A model generated the notes under the pieces. That model saw nothing but the letters and a program-made list of their open reading frames with translations. It was not told the DNA's origin and searched no databases. Below are positions 56,117 through 64,000 of a stretch of DNA of 64,000 bases, one piece after another (position 1 is the stretch's first letter; the number at the start of each line of letters is the position of its first letter). Where the stretch lies: NCBI GenBank assembly GCA_020724465.1, contig DYGX01000002.1, positions 124,001 through 188,000 of the forward strand, in the 5' to 3' direction. This stretch comes from Thermoflexus sp. Its GTDB lineage: Bacteria > Chloroflexota > Anaerolineae > Aggregatilineales > Aggregatilineaceae. A program made the translations under genes and the position numbers.

Positions 56117-57015
56117 CGCCAGGGATCGGGTTGCTTGATGAAGCGTGCATCGATCCCCGCGTTGCGGAACCAGACGGGCATCTGGTCGCGCATGACGACC
56201 ATCTCACTGGCGTAGTGAGACGTGCCGAGCAGGTTCATCGGCAGCGTGGGCACCAGTTCGCGCATGCGCCCCCGGTGCTCGGCCGCATAAGCGTAATCGC
56301 CCGCCAGCCACCAGTGCCCGGTGACGAATGTGTCGCAGCCGAGATCGCGCGCCCGCAGAAGCTGCTCGGGCCGATTGCCGCCGCCGGGGATCAGCGCAAT
56401 ATGCTCGACCGGCTGCCCGTTGAAGCGAACCTGCTGGTAGCGCAGGTAGGGCAGGTCGGTTACTTCAGCCAGCGTCTCTGCAAAGCGCCCAAAGGTCATA
56501 TCAGCGACGCGCCCGTGCACGCCTTCGGGCCGACCGTTCGCGTCGTGAAAGATCTCCGCGTCGCGCAGCTTGAGTGCCTTGGCGAGCGCGCTGATGGTGC
56601 TCGTCTCCGGATGGCAGTCCAGCGGCGCGTGGCAGATGTAGAAGCTGATGTGATGCTCGCGCAGTTCTTCCATCTGCGCTTCGGAGATACCCACAAACCC
56701 CCGGCCGCTCTCCTCAAAGTCGGCGGGGTGGTGGGCGAAGATCAGCGCGCCAGGGGCCGAACGCTCCAGTTCCAGCGCGAGGATGGTATCCAGCACCGCC
56801 TGGCCGGGAAAGACAACCAGATAAACCCGATCGACTTCTTCCGCGTGGTCGAGCATCAGCCCGTTCCAGGAGCCTTCGAGGAATTCGGGCAGGGCGTAGC
56901 GCTGGTAGACTACCCGATCGTCCGCCGGGATAATCCCCTGCCACCGCCCGCGCTCATCGAAGCGGGCGACCTCGAAGTACTCGTCCAGCTTGCGGACCAG
57001 TTCAATCTGGTTCAT
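56113..57015 (-). CDS. Nif3-like dinuclear metal centre protein
   Basis: 300 residues. Metal-binding residues of the NIF3/DUF34 family are visible: H95-H96 in FAHHPADF, H129 and D133 in CHAPLD, and near the C-terminus GTSHYASE with His and Glu. NGLMLDHAEEVDRVYLVVFP near 51-70 replaces the usual NxGLQ region. Family members are toroid hexamers with two metals, and some have cyclohydrolase-like roles (GTP cyclohydrolase I type 2). Function in the cell is unsettled. Its start overlaps the stop of the upstream gene by 4 nt. Confidence 0.88.
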   Translation of the reverse strand: MNQIELVRKLDEYFEVARFDERGRWQGIIPADDRVVYQRYALPEFLEGSWNGLMLDHAEEVDRVYLVVFPGQAVLDTILALELERSAPGALIFAHHPADFEESGRGFVGISEAQMEELREHHISFYICHAPLDCHPETSTISALAKALKLRDAEIFHDANGRPEGVHGRVADMTFGRFAETLAEVTDLPYLRYQQVRFNGQPVEHIALIPGGGNRPEQLLRARDLGCDTFVTGHWWLAGDYAYAAEHRGRMRELVPTLPMNLLGTSHYASEMVVMRDQMPVWFRNAGIDARFIKQPDPWR

Positions 57016-57650
57016 ACGGTTCCCCCTTGCTGCTGCGCATAGGTGTGCGCTTCATCGGTGACGAGTTCCAGCACCGCGGCGATGGTTGGCTCGGATGGCT
57101 CGGCCGGATCGAGCGCGATCAGGTGCGCGTCTACAAGCGTCCAGTCGGGCAGTTCGATGGTGATCTGGGCCACGTGACCATGCGGTACATCACCCAGGAT
57201 GATTGTACGCCCTTCTGCTACGGCGGGCGCTGGCTGCTGCCGGTTGATGTGGAAGCCGGGTGAACCGGCGGGCAGTGCTGCCCGCCCAGCGGCGAAAGCA
57301 AACACGTGCCCGCGCTTCGTGAGTTCCGAGACGCGGTGCCACAGAAACAACGGCATCACGATCCGGTCGCGCAGGCGGCGGAATGCATCCGGCGGCAGGG
57401 GCACATCTTCACCGCCGATAAACGCGGCATCGTATCCGATCGCGTCCAACAACAGGAACGGGGCGCGCCCTTGCGTGGCCCGGCAGAGCCAGGCGTCTGG
57501 CGAGCAGGTATCTCCCAGGTCGAGCAGCAGGGTGATACCCCTGGCGGCGCGGCGCTCGCGCAGGATCAGACTGGCGAGGCGCGGCAACAGGTCCATGGCG
57601 CCGCGCAGGTTTGCCGTCGTGAATATCGTTGCCGTCTGCGTGTTGCTCAC
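57012..57650 (-). CDS. Degenerate metallophosphatase/5'-nucleotidase-like protein
   Basis: 212 residues. TTANLRGAMDLLPRL near 11 and LLLDLGDTCSPDAWL near 41 match the first two strands of UshA-type calcineurin-like phosphatases (usually TxDxHG and DaGDtf), and IGYDAAFIGGEDVPLP near 70 matches NxLGYDAxxxGNHEF, but the Asn-His-Glu of the metal site is replaced by Gly-Gly-Glu. Later metal ligands are not visible. It is probably a non-catalytic or altered member, or works with the adjoining Nif3-like protein (4-nt overlap). Confidence 0.6.
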   Translation of the reverse strand: MSNTQTATIFTTANLRGAMDLLPRLASLILRERRAARGITLLLDLGDTCSPDAWLCRATQGRAPFLLLDAIGYDAAFIGGEDVPLPPDAFRRLRDRIVMPLFLWHRVSELTKRGHVFAFAAGRAALPAGSPGFHINRQQPAPAVAEGRTIILGDVPHGHVAQITIELPDWTLVDAHLIALDPAEPSEPTIAAVLELVTDEAHTYAQQQGGTV

Positions 57651-57664
57651 CCGCTGCGCTGCTC

Positions 57665-58450
57665 CTAGCGCCCGCTCCAGGCCGGCTTGCGCTTTTCAAG
57701 GAAGGCGGCCATGCCTTCTTTCTGGTCGGCTGTCGCAAACAGCGCGTAAAACCGCTCCCGCTCGTAAGCCAGCCCGGCGGCCAGCGACGTTTCGAACGCC
57801 ATATTGACCGCGGCTTTGGCCGACCGCACGGCGACCGGTGCCCGCACCGCGATTGAAGCCGCCAGCTCAATCGCCTGGTTCAGGTAGTCCTCGACACTGG
57901 CGACCCGGTTGACCAGCCCGAATTGAGCCGCCTCAGCCGCGCTCAGACGGCGGTCGTTCAGGACCATCTCCATCGTCAGCGCTTTGCCGATGGTGCGGGC
58001 CAGCCGCTGCGTGCCGCCCGCGCCAGGAATGACGCCCAGGTTAATCTCCGGCTGGCCGAAGACAGCGGTTTCGGATGCTACAATCATATCGCAGGCCAGC
58101 GCCAGCTCGCAGCCGCCGCCAAGCGCATACCCGCTGACTGCGGCGATGACGGGCTTGCGAATCGCGCGCAGGCGTTCCCAACGCCCGATGAAGTCCATGC
58201 CCTCCATCTCGACCGGGGTCGCCTGCGCCATCTCGCTGATATCGGCACCGGCGGCGAAGGCTTTCTCATTGCCGGTGATGACCATGCAGCCGATGGCGTC
58301 GTCCCGGTCCATTGCTGCGAGCGCATCCATCAGTTCGTCCATCAGCGGGCCGTTGAGGGCGTTGAACGCACGCGGGCGGTTGAGCCGCACCAGCCCGACA
58401 CCCTCTGCCGGAACCTCTACCAGAATGTGCTCATAGTCTGAAGCTGGCAT
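57665..58450 (-). CDS. Enoyl-CoA hydratase/isomerase family protein
   Basis: 261 residues, crotonase fold. Oxyanion-hole residues in KAFAAGADIS near 63-72 and YALGGGCELALACD near 108-121; catalytic Glu115 and Glu135 (in FGQPEINLGVIPGAGGTQRL) are both present, so hydratase activity is expected. It acts on 2-enoyl-CoA in beta-oxidation or in amino-acid breakdown. It ends 14 nt before the metallophosphatase-like gene. Confidence 0.95.
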   Translation of the reverse strand: MPASDYEHILVEVPAEGVGLVRLNRPRAFNALNGPLMDELMDALAAMDRDDAIGCMVITGNEKAFAAGADISEMAQATPVEMEGMDFIGRWERLRAIRKPVIAAVSGYALGGGCELALACDMIVASETAVFGQPEINLGVIPGAGGTQRLARTIGKALTMEMVLNDRRLSAAEAAQFGLVNRVASVEDYLNQAIELAASIAVRAPVAVRSAKAAVNMAFETSLAAGLAYERERFYALFATADQKEGMAAFLEKRKPAWSGR

Positions 58451-58495
58451 GTGTCCTCCGTTGCCGATGGCCCAGAGCGGACTGCCCGGCTCTGG

Positions 58496-59452
58496 TCAGG
58501 TGTGCGAGAAGCGTTCCTGCCCGGCGCGAACGTGGGCGGCAAAGACGGGCAGATAGGGCGCGAAATGTGGGTACTGTCCGGCGGCGTGCGCGGCAAGATA
58601 ATCCTTGAGCGCCTCGACCACACGCGGTAGAACGCGCGCGCCGTTCGTCCGGGATTCGACCAGCAGGTAAGCGCGCGCCTCGGCCGCGCCGAGTATCTGC
58701 TCCAGCTCCAGCGCCACCGCTCCGCTGAGGAACGCCTCTATCGGCGGGGCAGCCGGCCCATCACCGGTGCTTTCGGCCCCGTTCGATCGATGTCCGGCCA
58801 GATGTGACTCCAGCAGCACCTGCCCGAACGCAGTCACGGCGGCGCGGAGCAGGTAGGCGCGGTCCTCGTGGAACGGCCACGGCTCGCCGTCGCCCCAGGC
58901 GATGCGCGGCGGCACAAGCGCGATCGCGGCGTGAGCGGCAGAGATGCCGAGCGGAATGAGGCAGGGATAGCAGATGTTGGGCATCAGCGCGAGGGAGGGG
59001 ATGGATGGCCCGAAAAATGGTTCGAAGAACGTCGCGAGGTGGATGCCGTCCAGGGCCTGAGCGGCCTGCTCACAGGCCAGCGCCCAGGCGGGGTGGTGCT
59101 CGTCCCACCATGCGTGCAGCGCGGCTGCTTCTTGCAGATCGCGCAGATCATCCAGCCAGCCGGGCGGGAGCCACCCCGGCCCAGCGCTGTCAGAGGGATC
59201 GGAGTCTGCCAGGGCAAAAGCGAGCGTGTAGATGTCGCGGAGCAGCACGCCCTGGCTCAGCAACGCGTCCAGAGTCCGCACTGCCGGATGGTCGCGCCAG
59301 GGGGCCATCTGGCGCGCGGTTGCCCGCGCGTGCGCATGCGCCCGGAAACGCTGAGCAGTCTGCTCGCGCTCCGGCCACGATGTCGCCGCCAGGGCTGCGG
59401 AGATTAATCGCACGCGGTCATCGACTGTGATGAGAATCGCCTGGGCTGCCAT
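58496..59452 (-). CDS. Unrecognised soluble 318-aa protein
   Basis: About 318 residues from ATG 59452; the open extension upstream is Arg/Gly-rich. Mostly helical with no TM or signal peptide. A WWDEHHPAWALACEQAAQ stretch and a GIHLATFFEPFFGPSIPSLALMPNICYPCLIPLG segment (about 135-190) are conserved-looking, but I cannot place them. A peptidase-like role (a DUF4932-type fold, for example) is possible but lacks a HExxH. It lies between the crotonase and SDR genes, separated by about 45 and 95 nt. Confidence 0.65.
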   Translation of the reverse strand: MAAQAILITVDDRVRLISAALAATSWPEREQTAQRFRAHAHARATARQMAPWRDHPAVRTLDALLSQGVLLRDIYTLAFALADSDPSDSAGPGWLPPGWLDDLRDLQEAAALHAWWDEHHPAWALACEQAAQALDGIHLATFFEPFFGPSIPSLALMPNICYPCLIPLGISAAHAAIALVPPRIAWGDGEPWPFHEDRAYLLRAAVTAFGQVLLESHLAGHRSNGAESTGDGPAAPPIEAFLSGAVALELEQILGAAEARAYLLVESRTNGARVLPRVVEALKDYLAAHAAGQYPHFAPYLPVFAAHVRAGQERFSHT

Positions 59453-59547
59453 GCCAAAACACTTTTCGTCCAGTGTGTCTGTGCTTCGGCCCCGCGGCCT
59501 AGCCCCCCAGACACAGCCGGTAATTCTACAGTACCTGGCGGCAGGAT

Positions 59548-60297
59548 TCAACTTGGCGGCCAGGTCATCGTCGCGCCGCCATCCACGATCAGCGCCTGGC
59601 CGGTGATGAACGACGCGGCGTCCGAACAGAGGAACAGCACCGCTGCCGCCGCTTCTTCGGGCTGGCCAAGCCGCCCCTGAGGAACATCTTCAAGGGTGAG
59701 CGGCTCAGACTCACCGGCGATGTTCGCCGGGCAGACCGCGTTCACGCGGATGCCGCGTGGAGCCAGGTCGCGGGCGGCTTCGCGCGTCATGGCGAGCAGC
59801 CCGGCCTTGCTGGCCGCGTAGACGGCGCGGCCAGGGTGGGCGGGCGTCTGCCCAGGCGGGCTGCCAAGATTGACGATCACCCCGCCGCCTTCGTCCGCCA
59901 TGACGCGCGCGACAAGCTGCGTGCAGAAGAACGCGCCGGTCAGGTTGATCTCCAGTACGCGCCGCCAGTCGTATTCATCGACCAGCAAAAACGGCGCTGG
60001 CCGGTCGGTTCCCGCCCCATTGACCAGAACGTGGATCCCACCATATACATCGCGCACTTTCTCGATCATCGCGGCGGCCTGGAAGCGGTTCGATACGTCC
60101 GCCACCCAGGCGAAGGCGCGGCCACCGGCGGCCTCGATTGTCTCCACGACGGAGTCGGCACGGTCCGGATTCAGGTCGTTGACGCACACAGCTGCGCCCG
60201 CCCCGGCCAGCGCGATGGCCGTGGCGCGGGCGACACCCTCTCCGGCGCCGGTCACCAGCGCCACCTTGCCGGAGAAGTCAACGGAAAATGTGCTCAT
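59548..60297 (-). CDS. Short-chain dehydrogenase/reductase
   Basis: 249 residues from ATG 60297. NAD(P)-binding TGAGEGVA near 16-23 (TGxxxGxG with Ala for the last Gly), NGAG near 91, and the catalytic set Ser (in VIVNLGSPPGQ), Tyr and Lys (YAASK near 155), followed by IRVNAVCPANI. The acidic residue after strand 2 (NDLNPDRAD) favours NAD. The C-terminal FITGQALIVDGGATMTWPPS is typical of FabG-like SDRs. Substrate unknown. Confidence 0.93.
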   Translation of the reverse strand: MSTFSVDFSGKVALVTGAGEGVARATAIALAGAGAAVCVNDLNPDRADSVVETIEAAGGRAFAWVADVSNRFQAAAMIEKVRDVYGGIHVLVNGAGTDRPAPFLLVDEYDWRRVLEINLTGAFFCTQLVARVMADEGGGVIVNLGSPPGQTPAHPGRAVYAASKAGLLAMTREAARDLAPRGIRVNAVCPANIAGESEPLTLEDVPQGRLGQPEEAAAAVLFLCSDAASFITGQALIVDGGATMTWPPS

Positions 60298-60381
60298 GCT
60301 GCTCCCCCTTGGGCAAACCGGAAACAATCAGGGGCAGCGCGGTGATGGCTGCCCCTGGCTGCAACACACTCCGGGTGGGCG

Positions 60382-61446
60382 TCAGGCGATGGTGACCTCT
60401 TTGCAGAGATAGACGTCCTGGATGGCGTGCAGGATCTCGACGCCGTCCTTCATCGGACGCTGGAACGCCTTGCGCCCGCTGATCAGGCCCATGCCACCGG
60501 CGCGCTTGTTGATCACGGCGGTGCGGATCGCCTCGCCCAGGTCGCTGGCGCCGCTGGACGCGCCCCCGCTGTTGATCAGGCCGATGCGGCCCATGTAGCC
60601 GTTGGCGACCTGATAGCGGGTGAGGTCGATGGGGTGGTCGGTGCTCAGTTCGGTGTACATCCTCTCGTCGTATTTGCCGAACTTCAGCGCCTTGAACCCG
60701 CCGTTCGTGTCGGGCAGCTTCTGCTTCAAAATGTCCGCCTCAATGGTGGCGCCCAGGTGATTTGCCTGGCCGGTCAGGTCGGCGGCGGTGTGATAATCGA
60801 CCCCTTCGTGCTTGAAGGCGTTGTTGCGGGTGTAGCACCACAGGACGGTTGCCATACCCAGCTCATGCGCCCGCGCGAACGCCTCGCTGACCTCGACGAT
60901 CTGGCGGGTGGACTCCGGCGAGCCGAAGTAGATTGTCGCGCCGACCGCCACGCACCCCATATCCCACGCCTGCTCGATCTGCGCGAAGATGACCTGATCG
61001 TACTTGTTCGGGTAGGTCAGCAATTCGTTGTGGTTGAACTTGAGCAGGAACGGGATCTTGTGGGCATATTTGCGCGCCACCGCGCCGAGCACACCGTAGG
61101 TGGACGCAACCGCGTTGCAGCCGCCCTCGATCGCCAGCTCCACGATCTTCTCCGGATCAAAGTAGATCGGGTTGGGCGCGAACGATGCACCTGCGCTATG
61201 CTCAATCCCCTGGTCAACCGGCAAGATCGAGAGGTAGCCGGTGTTGGCCAGGCGCCCGTGCCCGAACATTGCCTGCAGGCTGCGCAAGACCGGCGTCGGG
61301 CGGTCGGACTGGGCGAAGATGCGGTCGACCCAGTCGGGGCCGGGCAGGTGGAGCAAATCCTTCGAAATCGTCTTGCACTCGTGTGTCAGCAGGGACTCTG
61401 CTTCATCCCCGAGGTACTCCTGGATTTTGGCGAAATCGTACAACAT
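60382..61446 (-). CDS. Class I fructose-bisphosphate aldolase (FbaB/DhnA type)
   Basis: 354 residues from ATG 61446, preceded by AGGAAAGAGAG; the longer frame upstream lacks a Shine-Dalgarno. The DhnA-type TIM barrel motifs are [12 protein letters not shown] near 74, [14 protein letters not shown] near 139 and [23 protein letters not shown] near 300 (phosphate-binding loop), with [17 protein letters not shown] near 255. The Schiff-base Lys is one of those in the barrel. It splits fructose-1,6-bisphosphate to DHAP and GAP in glycolysis and runs the reverse in gluconeogenesis. Confidence 0.92.
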   Translation of the reverse strand: MLYDFAKIQEYLGDEAESLLTHECKTISKDLLHLPGPDWVDRIFAQSDRPTPVLRSLQAMFGHGRLANTGYLSILPVDQGIEHSAGASFAPNPIYFDPEKIVELAIEGGCNAVASTYGVLGAVARKYAHKIPFLLKFNHNELLTYPNKYDQVIFAQIEQAWDMGCVAVGATIYFGSPESTRQIVEVSEAFARAHELGMATVLWCYTRNNAFKHEGVDYHTAADLTGQANHLGATIEADILKQKLPDTNGGFKALKFGKYDERMYTELSTDHPIDLTRYQVANGYMGRIGLINSGGASSGASDLGEAIRTAVINKRAGGMGLISGRKAFQRPMKDGVEILHAIQDVYLCKEVTIA

Positions 61447-61644
61447 TGCTTGACTCTCTTTCCTACTGGTCGCGCGACGGATCAGGTGATCGGGACTATG
61501 ATCGCGCGTGGACACTAGATTCGACAATGGTCGTTCGTCACCGACAGCGGGGCCAAGTTACACGAAAGAAGCGACCGTGTGAATAATAGCACGCGCGACG
61601 GAAGCTGCAACCGACCGCCCAGGACAAACGAGGGATTGGTGGTG

Positions 61645-62112
61645 ATGGAACGACCACTGCGAACTGACCTGCTGCCTATTGAAGCCGGGACCTATTGCCT
61701 GTGGCTGACTCTCACCCATCCGCTCAGCCTGCGTGTCGGGCGGCTGGGCGAGCGAACCGTTCCCCCGGGGCTGTATGCCTACACCGGCAGCGCGCGGGGA
61801 TCGGGCGGGCTGCGTGCCCGGGTCGGACGGCATCTGCGGACCGGTAAGCCGCTGCGCTGGCACATCGACTATTTGACGGCACGCGTCTGGCCGTGCGCGG
61901 TCTGGTACCGCACCGGGGCCGATCGGCTGGAGTGCGCCTGGTCGGCAGCGCTGCGCAGCATCCCCGGCGCGCAGGTTCTCCTGCCGGGCTTCGGCTCGTC
62001 GGATTGCGCGTGCCCCGCGCACCTGATCGCCGTACCGCGGCAGGCGCTCGGCCACGCCTGGCACGCGCTTGATCCTGAGTCGGCGCTTGGCGCTTTGGAG
62101 ACCGGGCGCTAG
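61645..62112 (+). CDS. DUF123 GIY-YIG-like protein
   Basis: About 155 residues from ATG 61645, with AGGG about 10 nt upstream; longer frames lack support. Motifs: AGTYCLWLTL near 15-24, PPGLYAYTGSARG near 42-54 (the GIY-YIG core is reduced to LYAYTGSA), RVGRHLRTGKPLRWHIDYL near 63-81 and the C-terminal LPGFGSSDCACPAHL. DUF123 proteins are of the GIY-YIG endonuclease fold and are sometimes fused to endonuclease III. Biological role uncertain. Convergent with asd, sharing 4 nt. Confidence 0.85.
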   Translation: MERPLRTDLLPIEAGTYCLWLTLTHPLSLRVGRLGERTVPPGLYAYTGSARGSGGLRARVGRHLRTGKPLRWHIDYLTARVWPCAVWYRTGADRLECAWSAALRSIPGAQVLLPGFGSSDCACPAHLIAVPRQALGHAWHALDPESALGALETGR

Positions 62113-63158
62113 AGATAGCCGCAGGCGACGAGCAGCTCGGCGTTGAGAATCGAGCACCCGGCCGCGCCGCGCACGGTGTTGTGCGCCAGGGCGAGATATT
62201 TCCAGCCGCCGATCACCGGGTCGGGGCGCAGCCGCCCCACGACTGCGGACATCCCACCGCCCGCGTCCCGATCGCGGCGGGGCTGCGGGCGATCCGGCTC
62301 GGTGCGAACCACGACCGGCTGATCCGGAGCACTCGGCAGATCGGGCACCGGGTCCGGGCCGCGGAAAGACGCCCAGGCTTCGAGCAGCGCCGCTTCGCTA
62401 ACCGCTTCGGCAAAGCGCACGCTAACGCTGACCAGATGGCCGTCCAGCACAGGGACGCGCGTGCAGGTCGCGCTGATCACGCAGTCGAGCGGGTCAACCG
62501 TGCTTTCGTGCAGCGTGCCGAGCATCTTGCGCGGCTCGGTTTCCAGCTTCGGTTCCTCGCCGTTGATGTACGGGATGACGTTCTCCGTGATGTCGAGCGC
62601 GGGCACGCCGGGATAGCCCGCGCCGCTGATGGCCTGCATGCTGACCGCCATGACGGCTTCGATTCCGAACTGGCGCAGCGGCGCGAGGGACATCGCAACC
62701 GGCGCGCTGGTGCAATTCGAGTTGGTCGCCAGCCCGCCGCTCCAGCCATAGACGCGGCGCTGAACTTCGATCAGCCTGGCGTGATCGGCGTTGATCTCGG
62801 GCAGCAGCAGCGGAACATGCTCGTGCATGCGGTAGGCGCTGGCGTTGGAGCAGACGACGTGCCCGGCGTCGGCCAGCCGCCACTCCACGGACTCGGCAAT
62901 GTCGCCCGGCAGGGCCGAGAAAACCAGGGGCGACCCGAGCGCGGCATCCATCGGCAGAACCGGCAGGTCCGCCACGGCATCCGGGGGATTGCCCGGCAGA
63001 ACCCAGCGAGCCGCTTCTCTGTAACGCTGCCCTGCGCTGCGATCGCTGGCGACGACCTCGCGCACGCGGAACCAGGGGTGTCCGTCCAGAAGCTGGATGA
63101 AACGCTGACCGACCGCGCCGGTGGCGCCCAGAATGGCGACGTCGAGAGGCTGGTTCAT
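62109..63158 (-). CDS. asd: Aspartate-semialdehyde dehydrogenase (archaeal/fungal-like type)
   Basis: 349 residues. NADP-binding GATGAVGQRF at 11-20, active-site Cys149 in ATNSNCTSA (nucleophile) and the acid/base His in the C-terminal half. A Ser/Pro/Arg-rich insert of about 40 residues lies near 285-320. It reduces aspartyl-4-phosphate to aspartate semialdehyde, the branch-point of Lys, Met and Thr synthesis. It overlaps the aspartate kinase gene by 4 nt. Confidence 0.93.
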   Translation of the reverse strand: MNQPLDVAILGATGAVGQRFIQLLDGHPWFRVREVVASDRSAGQRYREAARWVLPGNPPDAVADLPVLPMDAALGSPLVFSALPGDIAESVEWRLADAGHVVCSNASAYRMHEHVPLLLPEINADHARLIEVQRRVYGWSGGLATNSNCTSAPVAMSLAPLRQFGIEAVMAVSMQAISGAGYPGVPALDITENVIPYINGEEPKLETEPRKMLGTLHESTVDPLDCVISATCTRVPVLDGHLVSVSVRFAEAVSEAALLEAWASFRGPDPVPDLPSAPDQPVVVRTEPDRPQPRRDRDAGGGMSAVVGRLRPDPVIGGWKYLALAHNTVRGAAGCSILNAELLVACGYL

Positions 63159-64000
63159 GGTGTTGGCTTCCTTTCTTCAGCGGGTTGCGAGTCGGGTTGG
63201 TCGAGGGTCTGCGAAGGCTGATCGCGCCCGTTGAGCACAACCAGCTTGTGAATCTGGCGCACGGCCGTCTCGGTGTCGCTGGCGCGCACGACCATCGACA
63301 GGCAGTAGTCGCTGGTCCCCTGCGCGATGGCGATGATGTTGACGCCGTGCTCGCCCAGCGCGCCAAACACGCGTGCCGCGACGCCGGGCTGCCGGCGCAT
63401 CCCGGCTCCCACGACCGTGATGATCTCCACGTCATTGTCCGCCCAGGCGCTGTCGATGTCCTGCCGGCCAAACTCATAGGCCAGCTCGGCCTGGATGGCC
63501 GCCACCACGGCCTGGCTTTTGGCTTCGGGAACAACAAAGCAAATGCTTTGCTCGCTGGACGACTGCGTAATCATGAGAACGTTGGCCTGCTGTTTGGCGA
63601 CGGCCATGAACGTGCGGGCGGCGATTCCGGGGACGCCAATCATGCCACGCCCGGCAACTGTGATCAGGCTGACATCGCGGATGGCGGTGACAGCCTTGAC
63701 CGTGCCGGGCGTGGTGCTGGCCTCATTTGTGATCAGTGTTCCGGGATACGAGGGGTTAAACGAATTCTTGACGCGCAGCGGGATATTCCGCTCGACGAGC
63801 GGCTGTACCGTCTTGGCATGCAGCACTTTGGCGCCGTAGTAGGCCATCTCGCCCACCTCGGCGTACGAGATCACGGGGATGACACGCGCGTCGGGAACCA
63901 TGCGCGGATCGGCGGTCATCACCCCGTCCACATCGGTCCAGATCCACACCTCGTCGCACTCTAGAAAGGCGCCGATAAGCGTGGCGGTGTAGTCGCTGCC
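63155..64000 (-). CDS. Aspartate kinase, C-terminal part (5' truncated by window edge)
   Basis: The frame is open to the window end, so the N-terminal catalytic portion is missing; only the C-terminal region is seen. It begins with GSDYTATLIGAFLECDEVWI, the typical aspartokinase (GRGGSDYTA...WTDVDG) block, then VDGVMTADPRMVP. Two ACT domains follow (about 140-215 and 220-265 of the visible part), which bind Lys or Thr for feedback control. The last about 25 residues are Gln/Pro/Asp-rich. It makes aspartyl-phosphate for Asd, encoded next. Confidence 0.95.
   Translation of the reverse strand, partial: GSDYTATLIGAFLECDEVWIWTDVDGVMTADPRMVPDARVIPVISYAEVGEMAYYGAKVLHAKTVQPLVERNIPLRVKNSFNPSYPGTLITNEASTTPGTVKAVTAIRDVSLITVAGRGMIGVPGIAARTFMAVAKQQANVLMITQSSSEQSICFVVPEAKSQAVVAAIQAELAYEFGRQDIDSAWADNDVEIITVVGAGMRRQPGVAARVFGALGEHGVNIIAIAQGTSDYCLSMVVRASDTETAVRQIHKLVVLNGRDQPSQTLDQPDSQPAEERKPTP

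Noticed and set aside
58496-59452. Peptidase with HExxH
   Set aside because: A DEHH stretch is present but no HExxH and no second ligand, so a metallopeptidase call is not supported.

Overview
The window is high-G+C bacterial chromosome, and the gene families point to Chloroflexota, most likely an Anaerolineae-type lineage. The clues are a very long leucyl-tRNA synthetase, T-box leaders in front of aminoacyl-tRNA synthetase genes, YfhO-type and O-antigen-ligase/TPR membrane proteins, FHA/vWA/MoxR envelope clusters, and ABC permeases with large extracytoplasmic insertions. This placement is inferred from gene content; no rRNA gene is present. I see no phage, insertion sequence or CRISPR array. 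All coordinates were read by eye, and no similarity search was possible.

Layout. 1-8.0 kb (+) is an exopolysaccharide operon with tightly overlapping genes: a GT39-like membrane protein (cut by the window edge), a YfhO-like protein, an ExoA-like GT2, a WcaJ-like sugar-phosphate transferase and an O-antigen ligase/polymerase with TPRs. 8.1-10.7 kb holds an alkyltransferase-like repair protein, tRNA-Lys(CTT) and a PhoB/PhoR-like two-component pair. 10.7-33.8 kb (-) begins, in map order, with a class IV aminotransferase and then carries a long envelope locus. Read in transcription order from 33.8 kb, that locus encodes an FHA/SH3b membrane protein, an 835-aa exported membrane protein, an ABC-2 ATPase and permease, a DUF4175-like coiled-coil protein, a lipoprotein, a MoxR ATPase, a helical protein, a second ABC-2 ATPase and permease, a DUF58 protein, a GT39 protein, a BatA-like vWA protein, a vWA-GATase-vWA protein and a phosphodiester-glycosidase lipoprotein. 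This is the best candidate for an undescribed multi-gene machine. 34-40.5 kb (-) is an oligopeptide ABC operon (oppD-oppF-oppC-lipoprotein-oppB) without a substrate-binding protein.

40.7-44.4 kb (+) holds a T-box leader, a 60-aa membrane ORF, serS, a Mug-type glycosylase, the RNase P RNA and an S51-like protein. 44.5-48.7 kb (-) holds leuS with an unusual leader: a strong promoter, T-box stems, an intact tRNA-Ala(GGC) gene inside the leader, the T-box antiterminator/terminator, a 43-aa ORF and a further strong hairpin before leuS. This nested tRNA is the most surprising single structure in the window.

48.8-50.4 kb (+) is one membrane GT-like gene that is clearly AT-richer than its surroundings and probably acquired. 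50.5-56.1 kb (+) has MalF/MalG-like sugar permeases, MalF carrying an insertion of about 490 residues, and then an M23 peptidase fused to a beta-propeller. 56.1-64 kb is mostly minus-strand metabolism: Nif3-like protein, a degenerate metallophosphatase, enoyl-CoA hydratase, an unknown protein, an SDR, class I fructose-bisphosphate aldolase, aspartate-semialdehyde dehydrogenase and aspartate kinase (cut by the window edge). A DUF123 GIY-YIG-like gene lies on the plus strand among them.
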